Source: Lineus longissimus
Lineage: Eukaryota > Nemertea > Pilidiophora > Heteronemertea > Lineidae
Assembly (NCBI RefSeq): GCF_910592395.1
Contig: NC_088309.1
Span: 2,730,501 to 2,794,500, forward strand
Length of the DNA: 64,000 bases
Direction of reading: 5' to 3'
Position numbers and translations under genes: made by a program. Position 1 is the first letter of the stretch; the number at the start of each line of letters is the position of its first letter. Shown piece after piece: positions 11,369 to 22,700 of this stretch. The notes under the pieces were generated by a model. It searched no databases. It had not been told where the DNA came from and worked only from the letters and a program-made list of their open reading frames with translations.

Positions 11369-14271
11369 ATGCTGAGCCTGAGGTTACTGTTTGGATCGAG
11401 GTTTATCAGACCAACTCAAAATCAACTGCTTCAATCAAGATATAGAACCCTAGTTCATTCTACCTGTAAGACTATGACAACATTAACAGGAGGACCAGCT
11501 GTGGCTTCCGAAGCTTCTACTGCAACAACTATCAAATTTGGCGACACCGAAGAAGAAGTTAACATTGTGAGAGAAGGAAAAGCCGAAGTTTACTTTCAAA
11601 AGTCTGTGTTTTATAACCCTGTCCAAGAATTTAACAGAGACCTAACCATTAATGTTGTCAACGAATTTGCCAAAGAGTTCTTCATTGAAAAAAGGAATAA
11701 GGCAAAGAAGAAAGTTGCCTGCAGTTCTGAAGAAAATGGAGTGAAGGATGTTGATGTACCTGACCCAGCTGAACTCCAAGCTGGTATCCAGTACAAGGAT
11801 GGCATGCGTGTTCTTGAGGGGTTGGCAGCCTCTGGCTTACGATCTGTCAGATTTGCACTTGAGGTACCAGGTGTTAAAGAAATAATTGTAAATGATTATG
11901 ATCACACTGCTGTGAAATACATTGAAAAAAACTTGGAAAAGAATGAAGTTGCTCATCTGGCACGTGCGAATTTCGGTGATGCTTCCATGTTAATGTATCA
12001 AAACCGTCAACCCTATGACAGATTCGATGTGGTTGATGTTGATCCTTATGGAAGCCCAAGTCGATTTCTAGATGCTGCCGTCCAGGCTGTCTCTGATGGC
12101 GGCCTGCTCTGTGTTACTTGCACTGACATGGGTGTTCTGTGTGGTAATAATGGCGAGGCTTCATACACCAAGTATGGTTCCTATGCTGTCAGGAGCCCTT
12201 GCTGCCATGAAATAGCTCTCCGGAGTATTCTTCACAGTTTAGATTCGCATGCCAGCAGGTATTCGAGGTACATTGTTCCCCTTCTCTCTGTCAGTGTGGA
12301 TTTCTACATTCGTGTATTTGTCAAGGTTTACACTGGACAGTTCAAAGCGAAGCAATCTGCCAGTAAACAGTCGCTCATCTACAGGTGCGCAGGCTGTGGA
12401 GCACAATACCTCCAGCCTTTGGGGGACCTAGAAATCAAGGGTACCAATACCAGGTTTGTTGCAGCGACAGGGCCCCCTGTGAATCAAATGTGTGAGCACT
12501 GTGGACAGAAACATAAAGTCAGTGGCCCAATCTGGTCAGATAGGATTCATGACTTCGACTTTCTGGGAAGAGTTATTGAAGGTGTTAAGAAAAACAAGGA
12601 CAAGTTTGGCACAGCTGAAAGAATGATTGGTAAGGACACAGTCCTTTTGTTGAGGGGAAAGAGAAAGTCTTGCCTCCTACTAACAAAACAGGCAAAGTTC
12701 TTTTCTGTAAAGAAACTAACATGGCAAAGCATTAAAATACAAAATGGACAAGGTCACTGCTTGTTCCCCCAAAAAGTTGCCGAAAATTTATAATTCACCG
12801 AAACAATACAAGTTGCACAGATTCAACAAGTGGTCATCTCAACAAGTTTAGCCATTTGAAGTTGATTTCTTTTTCACACTTTGCATCAGATGTCGCGATA
12901 GTCTGAACACCATACAGAGTTATTTCATCCAAAGTTCCATTTATCAATCTATATTGATTTGCACTGGTCTGTTGCAGGTATGCTGTCAATGATGCATGAA
13001 GAGCTTCCAGATGTCCCCCTCTACTATGTGGCAGACGAACTGTCTTCTGTGATGCATTGTGAAGTTACCCCTACAATGAAAATGAGGTGAGACATTTCTT
13101 CCATCCACCTTGCAAATGCCTGTCACTCTCTCAAAAATCTGTGAAGTGTTAAAATGTGTCATTTGAAACCCAATTTTCAACATTTTCAGGTCAGCCATCT
13201 TGAATCTAGGACACAAAGTGTCCTTCTCTCATGCAGCGAAGAATTCAATCAAGACCACTGCTCCTGTTGGTGTTATCTGGGTAGGTCGGTTTTTTTGGTA
13301 GTGCATATCACTGTGGTTTCTAGTGCAGGACAATTATAGGCCTAGTGACTTAAAACAAGGTTATTTAATTTTGAGGGTTTTCACCTCACTTATTGTTTAT
13401 ACTTACATTCGCAGTCCTTTGAGTCACACTAAACCTAGATTCTCTGTACCTGACCTAGATTCTCAGTAGTCGAGTGTCTCCACCAGGGTGGACTTGAGAT
13501 ATTGGGGGTTGTATTGGGGTTGTAAATGTAGTGATAAATGTGTCATTCTTTGTCTTGTGCAGGATATCATGAGGCACTGGATAAAGGAACATCCCGTTTC
13601 CAAGAAACGTTTGGTAACAGGCTCAGTTGTCAAAAATATCCTCGACAAGGAGATCACCTCCAAAGTGTGCTTTGAGTTGAGAGATGATGCTAATCCCGAG
13701 TCACGTAAGAGAGGTCTTCAGCGTTGGAAGGATATGCCTGAAAACTGGGGTCCAATGTCCAGGGCAAAGAAAAGTCCCGAGAGGGAGCCACAAGCCCCAG
13801 AGAAGAAGCGAAAACTTAGTGAGGTGAGTTAAGACTGTCATGAAAATTGTTTTAAAGTCCTTGTTTTAGAGTTAGTAAAGTTAGATATTTGCAGTTCTGA
13901 CTATTGATAGGACATATCTTTCATTACTTGGACAACTTATTTCTATGACAATACAATTCTGGGCCCCATTCGTTGTACTTCTAAAAAGTTGGTGGGATGT
14001 GTTGCAGTTGACATTCAAGGAGATTTTGAGTGCAAGAAATGAATAACTTCTAGACATTTATTTTTAGCACGTTGTGGAGTGTAGTAGGCCTATATATGTC
14101 CTGACTTTGTCTACTTAATAATTGTGATGGAGGCAGAAGAATTTGGCCCTTACTTAACTGTCATTATGTTGTAGTACAAATCTCTCAATTCTGTTCCAGG
14201 AGGAGAAAAGCCACAAGACAGATGTTGAGATGGTCGATGAGGTGACTTCGTCTTCTGGAACAAAGGAATAG
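11369..14271 (+). CDS. TRMT1: tRNA (guanine(26)-N2)-dimethyltransferase
   Basis: Makes m2,2G26 in cytosolic and mitochondrial tRNAs using S-adenosylmethionine. Coding exons: 11369-12629, 12978-13086, 13190-13280, 13563-13823 and 14200-14271 (stop TAG), all phase-consistent, 597 residues. The Trm1 fold is clear: SAM-binding EGLAASGLRS at about 150-159, the catalytic-region DPYG at 225-228, and a zinc site from CAGC (340-343) and CEHC (375-378). The C-terminal part after the long first exon aligns with TRMT1 in content (MHEELPDVPLYY, TGSVVKNILDKE). The first ATG has weak context and precedes an Arg-rich, amphipathic mitochondrial-type leader. A second in-frame ATG at 11474 (residue 36) has A at -3. 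An acceptor at 11340-11341 implies an upstream non-coding exon. The C3H1 zinc finger at the human C-terminus is absent; the tail is a short basic then Ser-rich segment. Confidence 0.95.
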
Positions 14272-14318
14272 ACTTTATGAGAAAGAAATATACGAGTGAA
14301 ATGTGTGAATGGACCAGC

Positions 14319-14324
14319 AATAAA
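14319..14324 (+). terminator. polyadenylation signal, TRMT1 (first of two)
   Basis: AATAAA lies 48 bases after the TRMT1 stop. A second AATAAA is at 14633-14638. Either could be used. Confidence 0.55.
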
Positions 14325-14639
14325 CATGATACAAGTGAAGATATGTCTCATATGACTTATGTGAAATGGTTTCAGTATAAAAAATGTTGTTGCAAAGGAA
14401 ATGAGAGCAGCATCAGAAAATTAATGTTTTATTTGCAAACAGAATGTTTTGCTCTAGATAAAGTGTAAAATGATATTACACATTTTTACTTGAAACAATG
14501 AAATTGAAGTACTGCTCAGATATCCGAACAACACTGAACTCCATGATGAGAACAGTAATCATGAAGTTAGTCGGACAGTCATGTAGGTATGTTGGCGAAG
14601 CTGTATAGAAATTGCAATATTTGCAGTGTAGTAATAAAA

Positions 14640-15114
14640 TATGGATCAATTGGATGATTTTGTTTTGTGTCATTTTACTTCCGAGATCCATTCTATTTGT
14701 GGAGACATGCGGCCAAGCTGGTTTGGAGGTTTTCATGGCCTGGAAAAAAGCTACATGGTTTAATATAAATGTACCAACCAACCAAAATTGAGAACATGTG
14801 CGACATTGCCTGAAGAACCAGTTCTAAAAGCTACAGGACAATGGGTACAACCTGTTCATTGGTTACCATTGGGCAGTGGCTTGACAAAGGCAGTGCAAAA
14901 AGAATTTCGTTTTCCCCAGATACAAGGTCATTTCAGACTTCTATACCTTGCAATTAAACTTGGGACCTGTGTCTTGCTGCAACGAGTTTTACCAGAGACA
15001 ACCGATACTTTGCCCGGTACAACTGGAATCAATCTACCAGAGTTTATTTCTTTGTATGTAGAAAACCAACATACACGTGCATTCGTATTTTGGGTGAATT
15101 TCTTATGAAATATA
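14640..15114. other. TRMT1-CCDC86 intergenic spacer
   Basis: About 475 bases between the second TRMT1 polyadenylation signal and the CCDC86 start codon. It should contain the CCDC86 promoter and 5'UTR. No TATA box or other clear element stands out. Confidence 0.4.
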
Positions 15115-16735
15115 ATGGCAAAGGCTACAGAAACGGCCAATTCGGGTGGGGTATTAAACATTCCTAGAGGACGTCCAAAGTCAGGTCGTGTTTGGAAAAC
15201 CCCTAGGACTGGCAGGTAAGTTTGTCTCTGACCCTGTATCTGTGTATCGGCCCCCGTGGCCGTGTATCATGTGTGCACAACGCCATACAATACAATGTAT
15301 TGTATTATCATGTCTACAGTCAGTGTGTCTCGGAAAAGTAATGCGTTACATGTTCATCTGTTGGAACTATAACATGTTTTCAAATGGTTGTTCGGCCACA
15401 AACACCATCTTCCTTTGTTTCATTGTTCTAATCTTAGGCCGTTATGCATATAGCTGCAACAACAGGCCTGACTATACTAGTAACTTTACTCGCCCTCCTA
15501 CACAAGTAGTGAAGTACACTGCATCTAAATTCAAACTAAAATCATAATACTATGCATCCTGAGATCAGGCTTTGCTATACTCCTACCTCATCGAGACGCT
15601 AAGTATATTTAAAACCACTGATTACGTCAGGATGAATACTATGATGCATGTCCTTTAACTTTTTCAGGTACTCGGAGATAATGAAAGTGAAGCCACTGAG
15701 ATCTTCATGGAAAAGAAAAGAAGAAGAGCGAAAGGAAAAGAAAGCCATGAAATTATATGAGAAAGAGTTACAGGATGCCAGACAGGAGACACTAGAGGTC
15801 AGTACGCAGCTAGCATTGCTCAGCCAGGGTCCTGTTCAAGATCAAAACTACTACACAGCAACAACAAATTGTTAAGTGGAAAAGGATTACGACTCCAAAA
15901 TCATTCAGGATGAGCACTTGTCTCCCAAATGCTGCTCAGAAAAATCTTTATTGCACAAGGTCACTTCAACAAATCAGTTGTGTCAACTTCTAAGGAAATG
16001 GATTGTTTTGGTTTGAATTTCGTTCTTCATTGTCTTCTCTTGCGCATGGATGTAATAAAGGAAAATGTCAATAGCATCAGTTGCAGACTAAAAGTGTCAT
16101 TTGTGATGACTCGCCTTTTTTCAAGTTTTTGCTATGCTATGTAGTTCCTTTAGAAATGATTTGCTCTACCAACTCATTCCTTTCAATTTTCTCAGAAAAA
16201 GAGGAAGCGAGCAGAAGAAAAGAAAAAGAGGAAACTGGAGAATGAGAAGAAATCGGAAGTGGTACAAACAGTAAGTTTGATGTGGTGTTTAAGATGAAAA
16301 CAACATTCAAACTGCTACAGGGCTTTTCGTAATGTTGACTCTTAGTGTCAAAATAGAAACGGTTAACCTACATCTCCGCATTAGTAAAGTTACAGTATTT
16401 TGTAATTATAAAACTTAAGTAAACGGTGTAAGTTAAGAAGACACAATGAACATCTTGAAAGGACATCCTCAAGCTGGAAAATTCTCTCCACAGAGATCTG
16501 ATCAGTTCCCATTCCGAAACCAGTGTAGACTTGGAGGAGAGTGTCCTGCAAGGTTTTCAGTGGAGACGGATGCGAAAGAAAGTGTTTCGGGAACCATTCT
16601 GTGTGGGACCCCTGAGCAGCACATGTGATCCTCTAATTAAGGTTTATAGTTAGCTTTATATCTTTTCAGATCAAAGACACAAGGAAGATCAAGAAGATGA
16701 AAAGAAAGCAGTTGAGAATGATACAAAAAAGATAA
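15115..16735 (+). CDS. CCDC86: CCDC86/Cgr1-family nucleolar ribosome-biogenesis protein
   Basis: Family members act in the nucleolus in large-subunit rRNA processing (yeast Cgr1). Four exons join in phase: 15115-15215, 15668-15797, 16196-16270 and 16670-16735 (stop TAA), giving 123 residues. The signature order is visible: RGRPKSGRVWK near residue 19-29, KPLRSSWKRK at about 42-51, a long Lys/Glu/Arg coiled coil, EVVQ near 98, and a basic tail ending in LRMIQKR. The human protein is about three times longer because of an N-terminal extension. This copy is close to yeast Cgr1 in size and is essentially only the conserved core. It lies 0.84 kb downstream of TRMT1 in the same orientation. The ATG at 15115 is the only start that keeps the conserved first exon in frame. 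Confidence 0.9.
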
Positions 16736-16778
16736 CCTGAACTTTGCATTTATTCTGTACATGTAAATATGGCATTTT

Positions 16779-16784
16779 AATAAA
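16779..16784 (+). terminator. polyadenylation signal, CCDC86
   Basis: AATAAA 44 bases after the CCDC86 stop codon, followed by a T/G-rich stretch. Confidence 0.8.
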
Positions 16785-16799
16785 GTATCTATTATTTGT

Positions 16800-18583
16800 T
16801 AGTATATTGCGCTGATTATTGTGTCTCCAGTTTTGGTATTGTGTCATAAAATCACTCTGGTCAACAGACGCTTCAAGCTACCTCCCTAGAGCTGTGTTGT
16901 TTGAGATGATTCAGACACTGTTTATTCTCTAGCTCTTGCACCAAGTTGTATCATTTCCAATGCCGAAAGAGTGAAGCACCTTGGCTTGTTACCTTGGTAG
17001 ATGAAATTGGAGAGTACACATGTGGTCACAGCAAGACCAAGTGCCCCTCCCTCCCCCACGCAAGCGCAGTTGACTCCCTTGTTCAGGGGCCTGGAACAAA
17101 CGTTTCAAATTCTCCGGTCATGTAATGATGAAGCATAATACAATTTGTAGTGTCTCCTCCAGGTTTGGGACTGTCTTCGGAGAGTGTGTGACTAACGGAT
17201 ATAAGTTTGTCAATTCGACATACATGTACAAATCTCTCCGATTTTCATGATCAAGGTCGGATTGTGCCAGCATCTGCAATCTCGTCAAGTCTGGTTGTGC
17301 CAGCATCTCCCGTCTATCAAGTCTGGTTGGGAGATTGACACAACCTTCAAAGGGTCCTTTAGCGGTACAAGACAACATTACACTTGCGTTCTACATGGTC
17401 GATACAACGTCGACAACTGATTAGGTTGTTCCATGGTAATCATCTCACAAGGACGGACAATGGAACAACCAACCTCTGCCAGCTGGTTATCTGATCTCAC
17501 AAGACTGGTAGTACCCATATCCACCTGACAACTCTTTAAGTACAACTTGAGTACTACTTGGTATCACAGTCATCTAAGAAGACTGGTTAAGCCTCCCAAA
17601 CTCCTTTCTCTCATGCAGAACATGCCACCAAAAAGACATAAAAGTCCTTCTCAAAGTATCTGATGCCCATCTCCGCTGTTTGTGTGTCGAGGCTGCACTC
17701 CGTCAAAGGCTTGTTATCAACGTTGTCACAACCACCAGACACAGCCACGAGACACCTGGGTTACAATGGTAGTGTTTGTATGGAGCATGCGAGTTGGTCG
17801 AACAGTATGACGCGTACGTTTGTTTGCGCCTGACTGTCTTCACGGTCGATGCCCCACGGCAAGACGGATCAATACGTTAAGGAAAACGACAACCACAACC
17901 GGAAGTTTTCTTGCAATAATCGTCTTGATGAAATGGTCAAAAAGACCACTTTCTGACAACATTTTTAACAATTCGATGACTGGTGGTAAATACAAAACAC
18001 TTGAAATATGCAGTTATTCAACTACTAATTTAGGAATCTAAATCAGCACTGTGTAAAAGTACGCTTCGAAATGAAGGGGAGTTCCATACCCACCCCAGGC
18101 CCAATCAGGGCAATGTCCCCATACATCTTGAATCATCTTGATATTACATAAACATTTAACATGGGCCATGTTGGCCTAGGCCTACTCATACTGCATGTGT
18201 AGTGGTGAGAAGTGTGTTACTGTGTGCAAGGGAATACAGGCCGTCTCTACCAACTTGTGCACAGGGGAGAGATAGCTCCCTGGTCAGTGCCCCAAAACTT
18301 TAGACGAGCAACTAAAAAAGCACACACATTCTTGTTGTAACAGTAATGTACTAACTAATTAGTTTCATTGTCAACTTTCAGATAGCTGAAGTGTTGCAAA
18401 GCCAGTGCATTATCCATGATGGAGGTCACCATTTGCTCTGTTACTACTAGTGTTTGTGCATAGGACAAACACCAAATATCTGGCAGGTAAGCATGTAGAG
18501 TGTTTCAAAACATCTCTGGAGCCTGAATATCATTTCACTTGTGGTCAGACTACCTCCTCTCTCAAAAATGAAAAACTGTGTTG
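16800..18583. other. intergenic region with probable 5'UTR exon of the giant SR gene
   Basis: No coding gene seen. Near the end, a segment at about 18381-18486 is bounded by an acceptor (tcaactttcag) and a strong donor (tggcag|gtaagc). It is the best candidate for the last non-coding exon before the giant gene, whose coding exon starts after an acceptor at 26673-26674. It contains a short upstream frame beginning ATGGAGGTC. A 12-base word gtgccagcatct is repeated at about 17265 and 17298. Confidence 0.4.
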
Positions 18584-18588
18584 GCAAT

Positions 18589-18833
18589 TGTATACTTCTC
18601 AGGTATACTGGGACCAGCCGATAACGAAAACTAAGATCTTCCCATATAACTATTTAATAAAACGCCTTCTTGTGTTGACTAGCAGATTTCTTGACATTTC
18701 TTTCGCTGTAACACGAATTTCGGCTTTCACTTTAACACGTTTTTTCTGGTCCGAAATCCGCAGCAGCGATAACAATTAAAGATGCTACACACAATGTAAC
18801 ATTAAACAATAACCCGATGAAACGGCGCTAACA
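18589..18833 (-). repeat. 3' LTR of the BEL/Pao element
   Basis: 245 bp, identical to 26226-26470. In element orientation it begins TGTTAGCGCC and ends GGTATACA... variant TATACA. It is next to a purine-rich tract on the internal side. Confidence 0.95.
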
Positions 18834-18847
18834 TACTCCCCCCATGG
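18834..18847 (-). promoter_or_regulatory. polypurine tract of the BEL/Pao element
   Basis: On the - strand this reads CCATGGGGGGAGTA and directly abuts the 3' LTR, the expected site for plus-strand DNA priming. Confidence 0.7.
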
Positions 18848-19709
18848 GAGACCGAAGTATTTCCAGTAGGTCGAACCATACCAGGCACAAGCCGTTACTA
18901 AGAGTACCAATTTACGCAAAAACACCAAAGTCATGTTAATAACTCAGAACTTAAACTTCACGAGCGGAATCTTCCGACAACTTATCATAACCAAAGTCAG
19001 ACTAAAGCAGTAGTGTCCAAATCTCGGTAGGTCTGCCAAATTACCAGCAGAGTAGTCCAATATTCATTGTCTAGCCCTTGACAATGAGAAAAAGAGAACA
19101 GAAAGTGTACAACGATTGACACTTTAGATCCAAACGCACTAGTATACGGCGTCACTTCCAATGCACCTCCAACCCTAGTCTCAGAACTGAATGAATCGCA
19201 CGCACCCGAATAACCAAAAAAAAAAAAACACGGAAGAGGGCATGAATATGATCATGCTCAACAACAACAAAAACTATGATGGGTGTAGCCTGATGCGATA
19301 AACAAACAGTAATGAAACCATTCTTGAAACGGATGCAAAGGTACTTAGTGCCGCACCACTAAGCTATTAAACTGCACTCACAATAGCAGTATCCAATCGA
19401 ACAAGAATCAGAATATTCCTTAGAATGATTAACTAACCAGTAGAATAACCAGACAGGATTGCAGTATATCGGCAGACCAAGAACAGTTGTGCAAGGTAAA
19501 GAATTTTTAAGATAATGCCAATAGCGCATCTACCAAACAACCCAAAAACTACCACACCAAAAATGAACACAACTTGCACCCAAAATGCCGACATATACAA
19601 TCGCGTTAAGGTTATCACATGTGCGCGCGGAACACAGAAAAGGTGCTATACATCCGTGCTATTATGCTCATCATTGAAATGCGATAACACCCAATACTCC
19701 CCCGCGCAA
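18848..19709 (-). other. untranslated 3' region of the BEL/Pao element
   Basis: About 860 bases between the polyprotein stop and the polypurine tract. No frame of useful length or domain is seen, and nothing resembling an envelope gene. Confidence 0.6.
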
Positions 19710-22700
19710 CTAACGTAATTCTTCGTCCTTTGTATCTCGTTCATTGTCGACATCGCCAGTTCCAGAACAGCTCTCTTCCAGCATACACAGTTTGTGTATC
19801 GGGCGCCTCAAGACAGTACTGCTGCTGGTCTTGACTTCAACTACTCGAACTGCTCCATCCTCTCCGGCAAAAGTCTTGATGATCACTCCCATGGGCCAAT
19901 GACCTCGGACTAACATATCATCCGTGACTAGGACCAAGTCACCCACTTCCGCATTTCGTCGTCGTCTAACCCATTTGGTGCGCTTCTGCAGCGTAGGAAG
20001 GTATTCTCTGATCCATCGCTGCCAGAACTGGTTGGCCAACATCTGCACCTTCCGCCATTGCTTTCGATGATACAGATCTGTGTCGAAGAACACCCCAGGA
20101 GGCAAAGTCAGGGAACCTCGCTGTAGCAAGAAGTGATTGGGAGTCAACACTTCTTCGTCGTCAGGATCATCGCTAGCTCTGCATATTGGCCGACTATTCA
20201 CGATCTTCTCAACCTCAACGTGAGTGGTTACCAGAACTTCATCGCTGACCATTCTATCGCCTAGGACTGCTTTCAACCCTCGCTTAACTGACTTAACGAG
20301 ACTTTCCCAGACCCCTGACATATGGGGAGCCAAGGGGGGCTGGAAATGCCACTCTGTACCACGCTGACAAAGCTCCTTCTGTATTTGCTCCTGATTCCAA
20401 CCCATAATCGCTTCCCGCAACTCACGTTCACCGCCGACGAAGTTCGTCCCATTATCGGACCATACTTGCTTCGGATCCCCACGTCGACCGCTGAACCTTC
20501 TGAAGGCATTTAGAAACGAGCTGAGATCCATGGAATTGGAAATTTCCAAGTGTACCGCCCTCACGTTTAGACAGGTGAAAAGTACTCCCCAGCGTTTCAC
20601 AGACGATCGTCCGGCCTTGATGAGCATCGGCCCAAAATAATCAACTCCGGTATTGGTGAACGGAGGCTCATATGTGACAAGTCTGACAGCAGGTAGGTCA
20701 GCCATGAGTTGGTTCATCCGTATGGCATTGCGTTTTCTGCATCCAATGCATCTCTTCAAGATCTTGCGTACTTCTCTCCTCGCATTTACAAGCCAGAAGG
20801 TTTGCCTAATCCTAGACAAGACATGCTCTTGGCCCGCATGTGCTGTTGCCTCATGAAAATGAGCAATGAGCAACGTCCCAGCATGGTGTCCCTTTGGTAC
20901 TATCATTGGATGTTTGCTATCAAAGGAAATCGGTGCTCTGGAAATTCTCCCTCCAACTCGTAGTACGCCATCAACTAACAACGGGTTCAGTGATGCAAGC
21001 GAACTCGAACTGCTAACTCCGTCCTTCTTCCTTATAGCATCTATGTCCCTAGCATAAACCTCTCTCTGGATGCACCTCATAATGGCCTTACTAGCTTCGT
21101 CAAGATCAGACGGTGTGATCTTCTTCTCGAACTGGACTCCGCTGTCTTTCTTCTTTGACTGAAGGTAACTGACAAACTTCAGTAACACTGCTACTCGCCG
21201 TCGAAGTGCTGTCCAAGATGAACTTCTTGAGATTAACTGAGACAAGCCATTGGTTGCAGGTTCAGTCAGTGTGGCTATAATCTTCTCCGTCTTCACTTCT
21301 GGGTCATTCTTGTCAACGTCCATGACCTCTTCAGTCGCCAATGTTGACCAGCTAGCCCCTGGCTTTGACAGGAATTCCGGACCGGCAAACCATCTCTCGT
21401 TCTTCAAAAAGGCTGCGACAGTTTGTCCTCTCGAAGCCTCATCTGCAGGATTTTCTTTCCCAGGGATATGTCGCCACTGAGAGGGGGTAGAGGAGTCTCG
21501 GATCTCTGCAACCCGATTAGCTACATAAGTCTTGAATCTCCTGTTCTCGCTGCAGACGTACGACAGAGTGATCTTGGAATCAGTCCAGTAGAAGCTTTCA
21601 TCAACCGGCAAATCAAGTTCCCTCCGAAGCAATCCGTCCATTCTTACTGCAACCACTGCTGCCTGCAGTTCCAATCGCGGTATCGATACAAACTGGAGTG
21701 GAGCTGTCCTGGTCTTTGCCATTACAAAGGCACACTCAACTTCGTCGCCCTCTTCCGTATCGTACACCTTGCGTAGGTAAGATACCGTTCCATACCCGCC
21801 TTCCGACGCGTCGGCAAAGTGATGCAATTCATAGCGTCCCTCCATCTCGGAAGTAAAGTACCATCTCGGCAACGAAATCTGAGTCAATGCTGGCAGGGTC
21901 GCTTTCCATCCTTCCCAAGCCTTCATCAGTTCTTCAGGCAGCTCATCGTCCCAGGCCAACCGTTGCTTACAACTCATTTGCAGTATACGTTTAGCAACTA
22001 GGGTAACAGGTCCAACAAAGCCTAGAGGATCATAAATAGAGCTTACGGCCGCTAGACATTCCCTCCTCGTGTTGCTCTTTGCACCACACTTACTGATCCC
22101 GGAGACCTGCAGACCAAGCGAGTCCTTCCCGACATTCCACCTGACTCCCAATGCTCTCTCTGTTGCAGTAGACTCCAGACTCAGATTGACGAATCCTGAT
22201 GCCTTGACCTCGCCTGGTAATGCCGCCATTACTTCGGGTGAGTTTGACATGAACTTGGTCAGCTTTAGGCTTCCCTTCGATAACAGACAGATCATCTGTA
22301 TTGATAGCATGATGCAAACACTGACTTCGGCAACTGACTGCAGGAAATCATCTACATAAAAACTGCGGGTTACTGCGTCCACCACTCGTTGATCAAATTG
22401 GCTTCCAAAGTCCTCGGCACATTTCCTCATTCCGTATGTACAGGCGCTCGGGCTGTCTGTTGCCCCAAATATGTGGCTAGTCATCTGGCAGGTTACAGGG
22501 TGTTCATCGAGTCCATTCCGCCACCAGAGGAATCTCAATGCTTGGCAATCTACGGGGGGCACTTTAAATCTTAAAAACATGGCCTCCACGTCAGCTGTTA
22601 CAGCGATCTGGTGCTCGCGGAACCTCAGTAAAACTCCAATCAAGCTGTTACTTTGATCCGGGCCTTGAAGTAGCTCTTGATTTAACGAAGTTCCTTTGAA

